Below are positions 16,989-25,654 of a stretch of 37,436 nt of DNA, piece by piece (within the stretch, counting starts at the first letter, position 1; every line of letters begins with the position of its first letter). The notes under the pieces are model-generated. The model was not told the DNA's origin. It saw only the letters and a list, made by a program, of their open reading frames with translations, and searched no databases. The position numbers and the translations under genes were made by a program. This DNA comes from Deltaproteobacteria bacterium (lineage in GTDB: Bacteria > Myxococcota_A > Polyangia > HGW-17 > JAJRWW01), in assembly GCA_029938605.1 (NCBI GenBank), contig JAOZUO010000032.1, positions 21,116 through 58,551 of the forward strand. Direction: 5' to 3'.

Positions 16989-17558
16989 TTATGAGTATAG
17001 GTTCTGGGCCTGGATATAGGCCATGACTGAACCGGGCACCAGTCCACAGAGCTCCCGTCCTTGGCGTAGGCCCGCTCGGATGTCAGTGGATGAGACGTTC
17101 GGGAGAAGGATGCCGTCGGCGGCGGTGGTTTCGCTTCGCGCCACCACGTACAGGTCCGCCAAGTCCGCGATGCGATCCCAGGCGTGCCAGCGCGGAGCCT
17201 CCGCGAGGATGTCCGATCCCACCACCAGCACCCAGGCATGGTCGGGATGACGTTGGTGCAGGTGCTCCAGGGTCGCGAGGGTCCGACTCACCCCCCCCAG
17301 CGTTCGCTCGACGTCGCAGACGCTGACGCGGCCGCCAAAAGGCTCGGCCGCCAGGCGACACATGGCCATTCGATCGTCGAATGGCGTGAGCGGTTTGTCA
17401 AAGGCGTGGTGGAAGCAAGGCGCCATCCACACCTCGTCCACCCCCCCGACCGACAGGGCCAGAGTACAGACAAGTTGGTGCGCCACATGCGGGGGATCGA
17501 AGGAACCGCCAAACAACCCGATCCGCTTTGGTGGCGTAGTCGTGCCCTGAGACGTCAC
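16989..17558 (-). CDS. nadD: Nicotinate-nucleotide adenylyltransferase
   Basis: 189 residues, typical length for NadD, which transfers AMP from ATP to nicotinate mononucleotide in NAD synthesis in the cytoplasm. The nucleotidyltransferase signature GGSFDPPHVAHQ lies at residues 18-29, with both catalytic histidines. WVLVVGSDILAEAPRWHAW fits the substrate-binding central motif. The C-terminal NVSSTDIRAGLRQGRELCGLVPGSVMAYI matches the ISSTxIR block and the end of the family. The start is GTG 17558; no good Shine-Dalgarno precedes it. It follows the NamZ-like gene by 42 nt, so the two may be co-transcribed. It is not next to rsfS or obgE, its neighbours in many genomes, at least downstream in this window. 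Confidence 0.93.
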   Translation of the reverse strand: MTSQGTTTPPKRIGLFGGSFDPPHVAHQLVCTLALSVGGVDEVWMAPCFHHAFDKPLTPFDDRMAMCRLAAEPFGGRVSVCDVERTLGGVSRTLATLEHLHQRHPDHAWVLVVGSDILAEAPRWHAWDRIADLADLYVVARSETTAADGILLPNVSSTDIRAGLRQGRELCGLVPGSVMAYIQAQNLYS

Positions 17559-17600
17559 AGCGCGAGGATATCCAGAATTCCGGGGAACACCAGACGTTTT

Positions 17601-18800
17601 CTACTCGTAGAGCAGGTAGGGAGCGCGTTCGGCGGCGAAGGCGTCCTCCTCGTCCTGCCAACTGGCGAGCAGATCCGGCAGGTCGGCGTCCTCATCGATG
17701 AGGCGACGTACGGCGTCGTTGCCCGTGAGCAGGTCGAAAGCCGGCCTATCGCTGACGAACTCGTAGGCCTGGGTGCGCCACTGAAACTCGTCTGGATACA
17801 TGCGGCGCACCGTGGCGATGAGAGCCACGCCGGTCAGGTAGGGACGAAAGGTCCGTCGGTCGGTCACGTGTAGCTGTACGCCGCCGCAGCTCTCGCCCGC
17901 GCACTTCTGAAACTGCGGCTCGAACCACGCCGGACGGAAGACCACCCCCGGCAGCGACAACGCCGCCAGTCCCTCGGCCAGCGCGTAGGGCGCAATATAG
18001 GGCGCGCCCACCAGCTCGAAGGGGCGCGTGGTACCGCGGCCCTCACTGATCTCAGTGCCCTCCACCAGGCACAGACCGGGATACACCAGGGCGGTGTCCA
18101 GGGTCGGCATGTTGGGAGAGGGCTGAACCCACGGCAGGTCGCAAGCGTCGAATAGCAGGTCCCTGCGCCAACCGCGCATGGGCACCACGGTGAGGGCCGC
18201 GTCCACCTGCCGGACATCGCGGTACAGTCCAATGAGCTCCCCGAGGGTCATGCCGTGGCGGTTGGCCACAGGGTGGTGGCCAACAAAGGATTCGAATCCG
18301 GGCCTGACGGTGCCGCCCTCCACCGCTTCGCCTCCCAAGGGGTTCGGACGGTCGCAAACCACGACCTCGACGCCGGCAGCCCCGGCGGCCTCCAGACAGT
18401 GGGCCACGGTCCATACATAGGTGTAGTATCGGCTGCCTATGTCCTGGAGATCACAGACGAGCACGTCCAATCCCTGGAGCTGCTCACGGGTCGGTCGGAG
18501 GGTGTCCGATTCGGTCCCGTAGAGGCTCACCACGGGGAGGCCGGTGCGGTCATCTCTCCCCTCCCCCACGGCGATCATATCCTGGGCCGTTCCCCGGACA
18601 CCGTGTTCGGGTCCAAAGAGCCGAACCAGATCCCAGTCGGGGTCGGCGTAGAGAAGGTCGGCGGCGTGACGGAGGTCCCGATCCACGGACACCGGATTGC
18701 ACAACAACCCCACCCGGCGTCCCCGCAACAGGTTCCGATCGTCGGTGATAAGCCGGGCCAGGCCGGTCTGCACAGGGACGCGTGACGGTGCTGGGCTCAT
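17601..18800 (-). CDS. namZ: NamZ-like exo-beta-N-acetylmuramidase (DUF1343)
   Basis: 399 residues, matching the DUF1343 family typified by Bacillus subtilis NamZ (GH171), which removes terminal MurNAc from peptidoglycan glycan fragments. Conserved landmarks are RVGLLCNPVSVD, RLFGPEHGVRG, SLYG, DVLVCDLQDIGSRYYTYVWT, VVVCDRPNPLGG, and LPWVQPSPNMPTLDTALVYP followed by CLVEGTEISEGRGTTRPFE. These blocks are characteristic and intact. No signal peptide is visible from ATG 18800, so this copy should act in the cytoplasm on imported muropeptides, unlike the secreted Bacillus enzyme. Alternatively the true start is elsewhere. It lies 69 nt after the HAMP-type membrane protein gene and 42 nt before nadD. 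Confidence 0.88.
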   Translation of the reverse strand: MSPAPSRVPVQTGLARLITDDRNLLRGRRVGLLCNPVSVDRDLRHAADLLYADPDWDLVRLFGPEHGVRGTAQDMIAVGEGRDDRTGLPVVSLYGTESDTLRPTREQLQGLDVLVCDLQDIGSRYYTYVWTVAHCLEAAGAAGVEVVVCDRPNPLGGEAVEGGTVRPGFESFVGHHPVANRHGMTLGELIGLYRDVRQVDAALTVVPMRGWRRDLLFDACDLPWVQPSPNMPTLDTALVYPGLCLVEGTEISEGRGTTRPFELVGAPYIAPYALAEGLAALSLPGVVFRPAWFEPQFQKCAGESCGGVQLHVTDRRTFRPYLTGVALIATVRRMYPDEFQWRTQAYEFVSDRPAFDLLTGNDAVRRLIDEDADLPDLLASWQDEEDAFAAERAPYLLYE

Positions 18801-18869
18801 GGATGTGTAGTTGAATACCCCGTCGGAGGGGGGAAGTGGACCGTGGGATTGTGGGCCCTAATGGATCGT

Positions 18870-20768
18870 TTAAGCGATGGGATAGGGCTGTAGCACGACC
18901 TCTTCGTCCCCAGGCACCACCGAGAATCGCACCTCGGAGCACTTCAAGCGGGCACAGATCATCCGCTCATTCACGTCCAGCTTCCGCTGGAAGGCCGCAA
19001 TCTCCATTCCGGTGGTTTCTTCACCCAGATCCTGCATGGCCCGCAAGTACTCATTGAAGATCCGCGTGAAGTACGTCGGGCGATCTTCGTCCATGCGTGG
19101 AATGAGCTGGGAATCGCCGGGGTTGTAGGCCCGGTCCGGCATGGCGCCGAGGCTGAAGAGGATGCGTGGTCCGCCGGTGCCTTCGTTCTCCTCCTCCTCC
19201 TCCTCGCCGGGCTCGGGCCGGCCGAGTAGCTGTGCCATGAGGACGTTGAGGGAGTATGCGAGCCCCTCCGTCTCCCGGGAGGGCACGCCGAAGGTATATT
19301 CCATATTTCCGGCGACGATGTTGGCGACGCCCTTCTCGAGCTCATCCAGGCTCAGAATGAAGTAGCGGCGAACCATCCAGCCCACCACCAGGAACAAGAG
19401 CGCCATGATGACGCCCATCACCAGAACCATGACCTTGGCGTACCCGAAGGCCTCCTTCTCCTGGTCCACGGAGGCGAGCACCACGAAGATGGAGGTGTCG
19501 CCCTGCCCTCCGCGGGGCAGCCGGGCCGCCGCGGCCAGGAAGGTCTGTCCCTCCACGGACACGGTGCTTATGGTCGGCTTGACCCACTGGTGCGGACCGA
19601 GGTTCGTCTGCTTTACGCCGGCCAGGACACTGGCCTTGAGGCGCTTCATATTCGTGGAGCTGAGCTCGCCGTGGCTCAGCAAGGCCACCTTCCCGCCCGT
19701 GATGTCGTCCAGCTTGAGGTGCGAGGCGTGCACGTCGATGGGCCAGGCCACCACCAGCACGCCCTGGAGCTGGGTCCGCTCGTCGAGCACAGGGCCGAAC
19801 CCCACGCGCAGCATCTCAGGGCGCGGGCGGCCGCTGGTGCCCTTGCTGGTCTTAGATGTTTGCTCAAGGATTTTTTCCTTGGGCCAGATCTGAGTCGTGG
19901 CGTACTTCTGCGCCCGCGCCTCGTACAGCGCCTGCGACTTCTCCGCCAGTTGCTCGCCGACGAACAGGGAGTTGGTCCGACCGTCGCTACGGCGCATGAG
20001 GACCCCGCGCTTGTCGAGCAGCCCCACGAAGGCGCCGGTAATGCCGTATTTGTTCTTGAGCTCTCTGGGGAACCGTGATCCCAGGAGTGCGTCGATGCCG
20101 GCGTATACTCTCTTGAGATCCCGGACCACCACCACTACGTTGACGATGCGTTGGAAAGCCAGCGCCTTGGCCTTGAGCTCGGCCTTGTTGCTCTTACCCT
20201 TCCAGGCGAGCACAACGACCATCAGCACCCGGTTCTTTGCACCCAACAGGGGTACTGCCACCGTATGTAGCGGTGTCGTCAGGACTTCCTTGAGCTTGAG
20301 CGTCCCAAAGGCCACCGGCGCCTTGCCGAGCTTCACCTTGTCCACGTAAACGTCTCGAACGCGCCTGTTCGTAACATAGTCGGTCGGTGTGTTTTTCTTG
20401 GTCACGGTGGAGTTGAGCGATGACCAGACCACGATATTCTTGCGGTCCAGCACGGCCATGAAGTCGGGGGTCCATTCCTCGCCCAGACTGGCCGCAGACC
20501 TGGTGAACTCCACGCCCACGCCTCGACGGTAGATGCCGAGCTGGGTAAACACTGAGCTGGTACGCAAGGCGTAGCGCTGAGCGTGGGCCTTGACGGCCTG
20601 GGCGTCGAGCTCAGTGACGGACCTGACGGCGTGGAAGCTGCTGGCAACGCGCTTCTTCGCGGCCGAGTCCGCCTTCTTCGAGCTGTCACTGGCGACGAAC
20701 GCATACCCACCGCCCGTGAGAATGAGAACCACTATCGCGCCGACTATTCCAAGGTGTCCTTTGACCAT
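18870..20768 (-). CDS. Membrane sensor-like protein with HAMP-like region and MXAN_5187-type C-terminus
   Basis: 632 residues. An N-terminal signal anchor (about residues 7-27) is followed by a large extracytoplasmic region of nearly 420 residues with two similar halves. Both contain FMAVLDRKNIVVW-like or AFVGLLDKRGVLMRR-like strands and a later hydrophobic strand, suggesting tandem PAS/Cache-like sensor folds. A second transmembrane helix (KVMVLVMGVIMALLFLVVGW) lies near residue 460. A HAMP-like segment (RRYFILSLDELEKGVANIVAGN) follows, then an acidic linker. The last 80 residues (YFTRIFNEYLRAMQDLGEETTG ... CSEVRFSVVPGD) recall the myxobacterial MXAN_5187 C-terminal domain. There is no kinase, cyclase or methyl-accepting domain, so the output is unknown. 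ATG 20768 has AGAGGGGGGG. Its own promoter candidate lies at 20808-20837. Confidence 0.82.
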   Translation of the reverse strand: MVKGHLGIVGAIVVLILTGGGYAFVASDSSKKADSAAKKRVASSFHAVRSVTELDAQAVKAHAQRYALRTSSVFTQLGIYRRGVGVEFTRSAASLGEEWTPDFMAVLDRKNIVVWSSLNSTVTKKNTPTDYVTNRRVRDVYVDKVKLGKAPVAFGTLKLKEVLTTPLHTVAVPLLGAKNRVLMVVVLAWKGKSNKAELKAKALAFQRIVNVVVVVRDLKRVYAGIDALLGSRFPRELKNKYGITGAFVGLLDKRGVLMRRSDGRTNSLFVGEQLAEKSQALYEARAQKYATTQIWPKEKILEQTSKTSKGTSGRPRPEMLRVGFGPVLDERTQLQGVLVVAWPIDVHASHLKLDDITGGKVALLSHGELSSTNMKRLKASVLAGVKQTNLGPHQWVKPTISTVSVEGQTFLAAAARLPRGGQGDTSIFVVLASVDQEKEAFGYAKVMVLVMGVIMALLFLVVGWMVRRYFILSLDELEKGVANIVAGNMEYTFGVPSRETEGLAYSLNVLMAQLLGRPEPGEEEEEENEGTGGPRILFSLGAMPDRAYNPGDSQLIPRMDEDRPTYFTRIFNEYLRAMQDLGEETTGMEIAAFQRKLDVNERMICARLKCSEVRFSVVPGDEEVVLQPYPIA

Positions 20769-20807
20769 TGCCGGTCCCCCCCTCTAAGGGTGTGTTACTG
20801 ATGGCGA

Positions 20808-20837
20808 AGAATATCTGTCGCGGCCTGTTGAAGTCAA
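20808..20837 (-). promoter_or_regulatory. Promoter candidate for the HAMP-type membrane protein gene
   Basis: On the minus strand, TTGACT (20832-20837), 18-nt spacer, TATTCT (20808-20813); 5/6 and 4/6 consensus matches. The predicted start near 20801 gives a leader of about 33 nt with a strong ribosome site. It lies in the 91-nt gap after the MFS/SpeE-like gene and implies a new transcription unit here. Confidence 0.5.
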
Positions 20838-20859
20838 GGAAAATACCAATAATGCTGGG

Positions 20860-23800
20860 TTACTGGGCAGCGATAAGCGCTTGTTCGTAGGCGAGGCGGT
20901 GAAGGGATAGATTCCTCAGGAGTCTGGCCAGGATCCAACGCTGTCCGGGACGCAGACCGCCGCTACTGTCGGCCCCAAGGAGAAAGAGCAGCGCCAGCCC
21001 CTGATGGCGGCTGTCGGCCAAGGCGAGCCCCAGCAGACGATAGGTGCGCGCGCTCACCGGTCCAGCGATGGCGAACCGCAACAACTCCCACCGCCGCTTG
21101 TTGCCATCCGGGATCGCCGCGGCCTTGCGGAGGGGGGCGTCCTGGGGGAGGTGGGCAATCATTTCGCGGAGGCGCGCCATTGCCGGCTGAGCCTTTCGCA
21201 ACCCCTGCACCATGCGGCCGCGTTGACGGGCCCAAGGGGCGGAGGCGGTTGCCCCGAGCGCCTTGAGCACCGCCTGGGCGGCGGACAGATCCCCCAGACG
21301 CAGGTACGCGTCCACCAACTGCGCGGCCAGATCCGGTGGTTGGTGGCGTACGCGATCCAGTACAGGGCCCACTCCATCGCGCAGCCAAGCGAGGATGCGG
21401 GCGGGGGTATGCTTTCGATAGTTTATCAAATCCCTGGGCGCCGAGAACTCCACTCGGGCGTTGTCGTCAGTGTTGTCCGGCGCACCGCGCGTGGCCACAC
21501 CGATGCGATGGTCGTCCACCAGATGGCGGGCCAGCAGGTCGCCCACGGTTCGAATCTGGATACGAGCCAGCTCGGCGCGCATCTTCGGATTGGCAAGGAG
21601 GCGCTTCATGCGGCGAGCGTCCAACTGCAGGGGGCGCCCGGTGGCCACGAGCAGCAGGTCCACCTTGGCGTACCGCGGCTGAAATACCGTCACCGAGGGG
21701 AAGACAGACCGGAGGGTCGCGATGATGCTTGCGACGTTTTTCTTGGATATCTCATAGAGCTGCAACCATTGAATAAATACGCCGTCGGGGTGAAGACGCT
21801 TGCGCACGAGCCTGAAGAACTCCCGGGTAAAGAGGCTGGCCGCCCCTGTCATCCACGGATTGGAGGGTTCCGAGACGATGATGTCGTAGGGCTTTCGCAC
21901 GGCGATGAGGAAGTTGCGTCCGTCAGCCTCCACCACCTTCACTGCCCGGTGGCGCGCCGGTTCGTGGTTGATTCGTGAGAAGACCCTGGCAGCCCGCAGG
22001 ACCTCGGGTTCCAGCTCCACTGCGTCGATGTGCTCCATGCCGGTGATGGCCATGCTGCCCACGGTGACTCCGGAGCCCCAGCCGATGACCAGCGCCCTTC
22101 GGGGGGGACGTGCGCCGCTGTGCAGCATTTGCCCCAGCAGGCCGCTGAGCACCTGGGTTTCCATGTCGCTTCGCGGCGACACATAGGCGGGGTGGATACG
22201 CTCGGGACGGCCCAGGAAGTCCGCGCACTTCCGGGCGGGGGGACGCCGAAAAGCCACGGCGCTCGAAGCGTCCGATTTGCCGTTGACCTGGAGCGACAGC
22301 ACCTCCCAGCAGGTGTTTGGGTCAAAGCCTTGCAAGATGATTTGCCAGGTGGAGACCGTGGCCACCACGCCCTCGCGGTAGCTCAGCAGTCGCTTGCCAA
22401 CCACGGTGTCGCAAGGGGTCTCGATCTCCGGCCGGAAGCCCAGGGAGCGCTGGGCCGCGCGCAGGTGCTTGCGTCCGGGGTGCTGGCGGAAGAGACGTGA
22501 GATAGGATCCTGGAGGTCGGGACAGCGGGTATGCGTCCTCGAGGCGTCAAAGAGCGCCAGCCGGAATACTCCCGCCGTCATGCGAGCCGGATGCCAACGC
22601 TTGGTGGCGCCCACCGCGGTCACCATGAGGATCGCCGCGATGGTGGCGCCCCTCAGTAGACGCGCCCGTCGGGGGAGCTTGGCGGTGACAGTGAAGGCGG
22701 CGGCCATGAGCAGGTTCCCGACGATCATGGCGCCGATGGTGTGCTGTACTCCAATGGTCGGGATGAGCACGAAGCCGCCCAGGAAGGAGCCGATGATGGC
22801 GCCCACGGTGTTGATGGAATAGACCCGGCCCACGGTGCGGCCCACGCCGGTCATGGTCTGGGCGCACAGGGAGATGGTCGCCGGGAAGATCATGCCCATG
22901 AAAAAAGTGGGCAACAGCACCACCAGGGCGCTCACGAGGAACTTGAGGGCGAAGATCTTTGCCGGCGTGATGTCGGTAGCCCGCGCGAAGGCCACAAAGA
23001 TCGCCGGGAGCTGATCCATGAAGGCGTAGCCCACCAGGACCGTGGTCGCGACCACAATATGAATAGCGGCCAGGTTGCCCAACTGCCCCTCCCGGCCGGC
23101 GGTGCGTCGGGCGTAGACGGCGCCGCCCATGGCGAGCCCCAGGAGGAAGGCGATGAGGATGAGCGCGAATGCGTAGACCGAGGAGCCCACAATGAGCGCC
23201 AGCACCCGAGTCCAGGCCTGCTGGTAGACCATGGACACGAGCCCGGACAGGGCGACGGCGGCTAAGGCCAGCCATATTCCGCGACCCCAGGGAGCTGACC
23301 GGGCGGTGCTAGGAACATCTCCGCTTTCACCCGGCTGCGTCGACGATCCCCTCAGGTGCCAAAATAGCGCGAGGGAAGCGGCGCAGAGGGTCAGGTTGAT
23401 GGCACAGGCTGTGCGATTCGTGGCCGACAACCCAAGCCACGGCATCAGGACGAACCCTGCGAAGAAGGTCCCCGCAACGGCGCCAAAGATGTTCACGGCG
23501 TAGAGGGTTCCCGCCTCCCGCCCGAGGTCCTCGGGGCGGGCGTAGTACCGGGCAAGGGTGGGCAACGTCGCTCCCATGGCGGTGGTGGGCAGGATCAGCA
23601 CCACCGACACGATGACGAATCGAATCAGCGCGAAGGAGTATTGGCTGGGCTGCCACTCGGCCCAGATGTGAGCGTGCAGGAGGTGCAACTGATCCAGGAT
23701 CGATGGGAATATCAGCCCGTAGACCCCCACGACCAGCTCCAGACCACCGTATAGGAGTAGCGCCGTGGCGGGGTTGGGCAGTCGATCCGCCACCCGGCCC

Positions 23801-23997
23801 GCGAGATAACTCCCCAGGGCCAGCCCCCCCATGAAGACGGTCAGGACGGTGGACAGGGCGAAGGTCGTCGCCCCGAAGGTGGTCGTCAGCATCCGCATCC
23901 ACAGGGTCTCGAAGATGAGCCCCGAAGCCCCAGACAGGAGAAACAGAAGAACGACGGCAGGACGGACCAGTCGGGATGCCTGTGACGAACGGCTCAT
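20860..23997 (-). CDS. Fused MFS-type membrane protein / spermidine synthase-like protein
   Basis: 1045 residues. The N-terminal 470 residues form about 12-14 transmembrane helices with MFS-like segments: LFLLSGASGLIFETLWMRML, VFMGGLALGSYLAGRVADR, then a second half LSGLVSMVYQQAWTRVLAL. The soluble region from about 600 to 810 has the Rossmann fold of spermidine synthases: ALVIGWGSGVTVG, AVELEPEVL, VEADGRNFL, YDIIVSEPSNPWMTGA, LFTREFF. The synthase signature GGGDG is GWGSG and the catalytic aspartate region is SEPSNP, as in other MFS-fused members, so polyamine synthesis is doubtful. A helical TPR-like tail of about 200 residues closes the protein. The substrate is unknown. It starts 36 nt after the kinase gene and is likely the last gene of the hydrolase-kinase operon. 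Confidence 0.85.
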   Translation of the reverse strand: MSRSSQASRLVRPAVVLLFLLSGASGLIFETLWMRMLTTTFGATTFALSTVLTVFMGGLALGSYLAGRVADRLPNPATALLLYGGLELVVGVYGLIFPSILDQLHLLHAHIWAEWQPSQYSFALIRFVIVSVVLILPTTAMGATLPTLARYYARPEDLGREAGTLYAVNIFGAVAGTFFAGFVLMPWLGLSATNRTACAINLTLCAASLALFWHLRGSSTQPGESGDVPSTARSAPWGRGIWLALAAVALSGLVSMVYQQAWTRVLALIVGSSVYAFALILIAFLLGLAMGGAVYARRTAGREGQLGNLAAIHIVVATTVLVGYAFMDQLPAIFVAFARATDITPAKIFALKFLVSALVVLLPTFFMGMIFPATISLCAQTMTGVGRTVGRVYSINTVGAIIGSFLGGFVLIPTIGVQHTIGAMIVGNLLMAAAFTVTAKLPRRARLLRGATIAAILMVTAVGATKRWHPARMTAGVFRLALFDASRTHTRCPDLQDPISRLFRQHPGRKHLRAAQRSLGFRPEIETPCDTVVGKRLLSYREGVVATVSTWQIILQGFDPNTCWEVLSLQVNGKSDASSAVAFRRPPARKCADFLGRPERIHPAYVSPRSDMETQVLSGLLGQMLHSGARPPRRALVIGWGSGVTVGSMAITGMEHIDAVELEPEVLRAARVFSRINHEPARHRAVKVVEADGRNFLIAVRKPYDIIVSEPSNPWMTGAASLFTREFFRLVRKRLHPDGVFIQWLQLYEISKKNVASIIATLRSVFPSVTVFQPRYAKVDLLLVATGRPLQLDARRMKRLLANPKMRAELARIQIRTVGDLLARHLVDDHRIGVATRGAPDNTDDNARVEFSAPRDLINYRKHTPARILAWLRDGVGPVLDRVRHQPPDLAAQLVDAYLRLGDLSAAQAVLKALGATASAPWARQRGRMVQGLRKAQPAMARLREMIAHLPQDAPLRKAAAIPDGNKRRWELLRFAIAGPVSARTYRLLGLALADSRHQGLALLFLLGADSSGGLRPGQRWILARLLRNLSLHRLAYEQALIAAQ

Positions 23998-24033
23998 GAT
24001 CTTTCGTGGGGCGCGACGGACGAATTAGGGCCC

Positions 24034-25653
24034 TTAGAACAAATGGATCTTCTGGTTTTTTCTGAAAGTGGAGGCCAGCTCCATGCAGCGCTGGTTGTCG
24101 ATCTCCAACGGACAAAAATGCACGGCGATGGCGAAACGCAGGTTGCTCTCGGCCTCCTCATCCGAGATCGTGAACACCAATCCCTTCTGCGCGTCGTAGA
24201 AGAAGGTCCGTTCGACGGAGGGGGCGTCTTCGGGCCACAGGGACTTTTCGTTGAGCAGCCTCTTGCTGACCAGCACCACCGTGAGCCGACGCACCTTCAC
24301 CGGGTAGACAATGGCTTGGTCCTTGAGCAGCCGCTGGTATGCCACACGAGCCGTGGTCAGGTAGGCCTGGGCGAAGTGGTCCACGTTCAACGCGCGGTCC
24401 GAAAGAACGTATAGCTGGTGCGGCTTCTTGTACCACTTGTCCACGGGCCAACGCCCCAGAGTCTTGGCGATCTTCACCAGAGCCACGTGTTGCGCCGGCT
24501 TGGCGGCCATCGTCTTCTTGCGTGCCTTGCGACCGGTGGGGCTAGCCTGTTTGCGCTGCGTCGAGTCCTCGTCTTTGTTCATCAGCGAATACAGCGTCAC
24601 GCCCACGCCCACCACCACCACCAGGCCCAGCACCAGCGCCAGAATGCCCATCTTCGAACCCTTGGCCGTGGTGGCGGCGCCGGCAGCCTCTGCCGCGTCC
24701 ACGGCCTCGAGATTCTGGGTTGTCTTGGGCGTCCGTTTCCCCTCTGGGGTGGCCAAGAGGGCCAGACGGAACTCCTTGGCGGTCTGATACCGGTCGTCAG
24801 GCTCCTTGGCCATGGACTTGAGCAGCACCTGCTCCAGCCCCTCCGAGATCGCCGCCCCGGCCTCCCGCGGGGGCCTGGGCTCGGTGGTCAGGTGCATCTG
24901 CATGACCTCGAACTGGCTCTCGCCGTCAAAGGGCGGCTCGCCCACCACGGCCTCGTAGCAGGTGACACCCAGGGAGTACAGGTCTGCTCGGAGGTCTACG
25001 GCCGTCCCACGGACCTGCTCGGGCGCCATGTAACGCACGGTACCCATGGTCTGCCCGGTCTGGGTCAGCTTCTGGTCCCGGGTGATCTTGGCGATGCCGA
25101 AGTCGGTTACCTTCACCGAACCGTCGGTGCGAACCATGATGTTGGAAGGTTTGATGTCCCGGTGGACCACGCTGTTGGCGTGCGCGTGGGCCAGCCCTTC
25201 CAGGGTCTGCGTGGTAACACGCACCGCCTCAACGGGAGGAACCTGCTCCACGCGGTCGATGAGCTCCTCGAAGGTCTCGCCGTCGGCGTACTGCATCACC
25301 AGGCACAGCCGTCCGCTGTCCTCGGCGAAGTTGATCAGGTGCACGATGTTCGGGTGTTCGAGCTTGGCCAGGGTGCGCGCCTCCTCCAGGAAGCGGGTCT
25401 TCACCTCGGCGTAGGCGGCCAGCTCCGGCGGGAGCATCTTGATGGCCACCTCCTGCTCCGTGAGCTGGTTTCGGCCCAGGTACACCACCGCCATGCCGCC
25501 CTGGCCAAGCACCTTCACGAGCTTGTACGAGTCGAACATGATGGTGCCGATGAGCTCATCGGGACCGGTGCCCTCAATGGGAGTGCCGCACGCGTAGCAG
25601 AGCTGCGCGGTTTCCAGGTTCTCAGCGCCGCAGGATGGGCAGTGCAGCGCCAT
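24034..25653 (-). CDS. Membrane Ser/Thr protein kinase with N-terminal zinc ribbon
   Basis: 539 residues. Residues 1-25 form a zinc ribbon (CPSCG ... CYACG; Cys5, 8, 19, 22). The kinase domain spans about residues 43-300: GQGGMAVVYLG loop, Lys72, VVHRDIKPSN (Asp165), VTDFGIAK (Asp184) and GTVRYMAPEQ, all intact. A transmembrane helix lies at about 335-357. The extracytoplasmic part of about 180 residues begins with a Lys/Arg-rich stretch, then a folded region (RLTVVLVSKRLLNEKSLWP, then LRFAIAVHFCPLEI) I do not recognise. It might sense an envelope signal. ATG 25653 follows the hydrolase TGA by one nucleotide, with GGAG 7 nt before it inside the hydrolase gene, so translation is probably coupled. 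Confidence 0.93.
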   Translation of the reverse strand: MALHCPSCGAENLETAQLCYACGTPIEGTGPDELIGTIMFDSYKLVKVLGQGGMAVVYLGRNQLTEQEVAIKMLPPELAAYAEVKTRFLEEARTLAKLEHPNIVHLINFAEDSGRLCLVMQYADGETFEELIDRVEQVPPVEAVRVTTQTLEGLAHAHANSVVHRDIKPSNIMVRTDGSVKVTDFGIAKITRDQKLTQTGQTMGTVRYMAPEQVRGTAVDLRADLYSLGVTCYEAVVGEPPFDGESQFEVMQMHLTTEPRPPREAGAAISEGLEQVLLKSMAKEPDDRYQTAKEFRLALLATPEGKRTPKTTQNLEAVDAAEAAGAATTAKGSKMGILALVLGLVVVVGVGVTLYSLMNKDEDSTQRKQASPTGRKARKKTMAAKPAQHVALVKIAKTLGRWPVDKWYKKPHQLYVLSDRALNVDHFAQAYLTTARVAYQRLLKDQAIVYPVKVRRLTVVLVSKRLLNEKSLWPEDAPSVERTFFYDAQKGLVFTISDEEAESNLRFAIAVHFCPLEIDNQRCMELASTFRKNQKIHLF

Positions 25654-25654
25654 C

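Noticed and set aside
18288..18299. GGATTCGAATCC, resembling a tRNA T-arm
   Set aside because: It lies inside the well-conserved NamZ-like coding region, and no acceptor or anticodon arms surround it.
20860..23997. Annotation as spermidine synthase (speE)
   Set aside because: The GGGDG signature is GWGSG and the catalytic Asp region is SEPSNP, so only the fold is supported.
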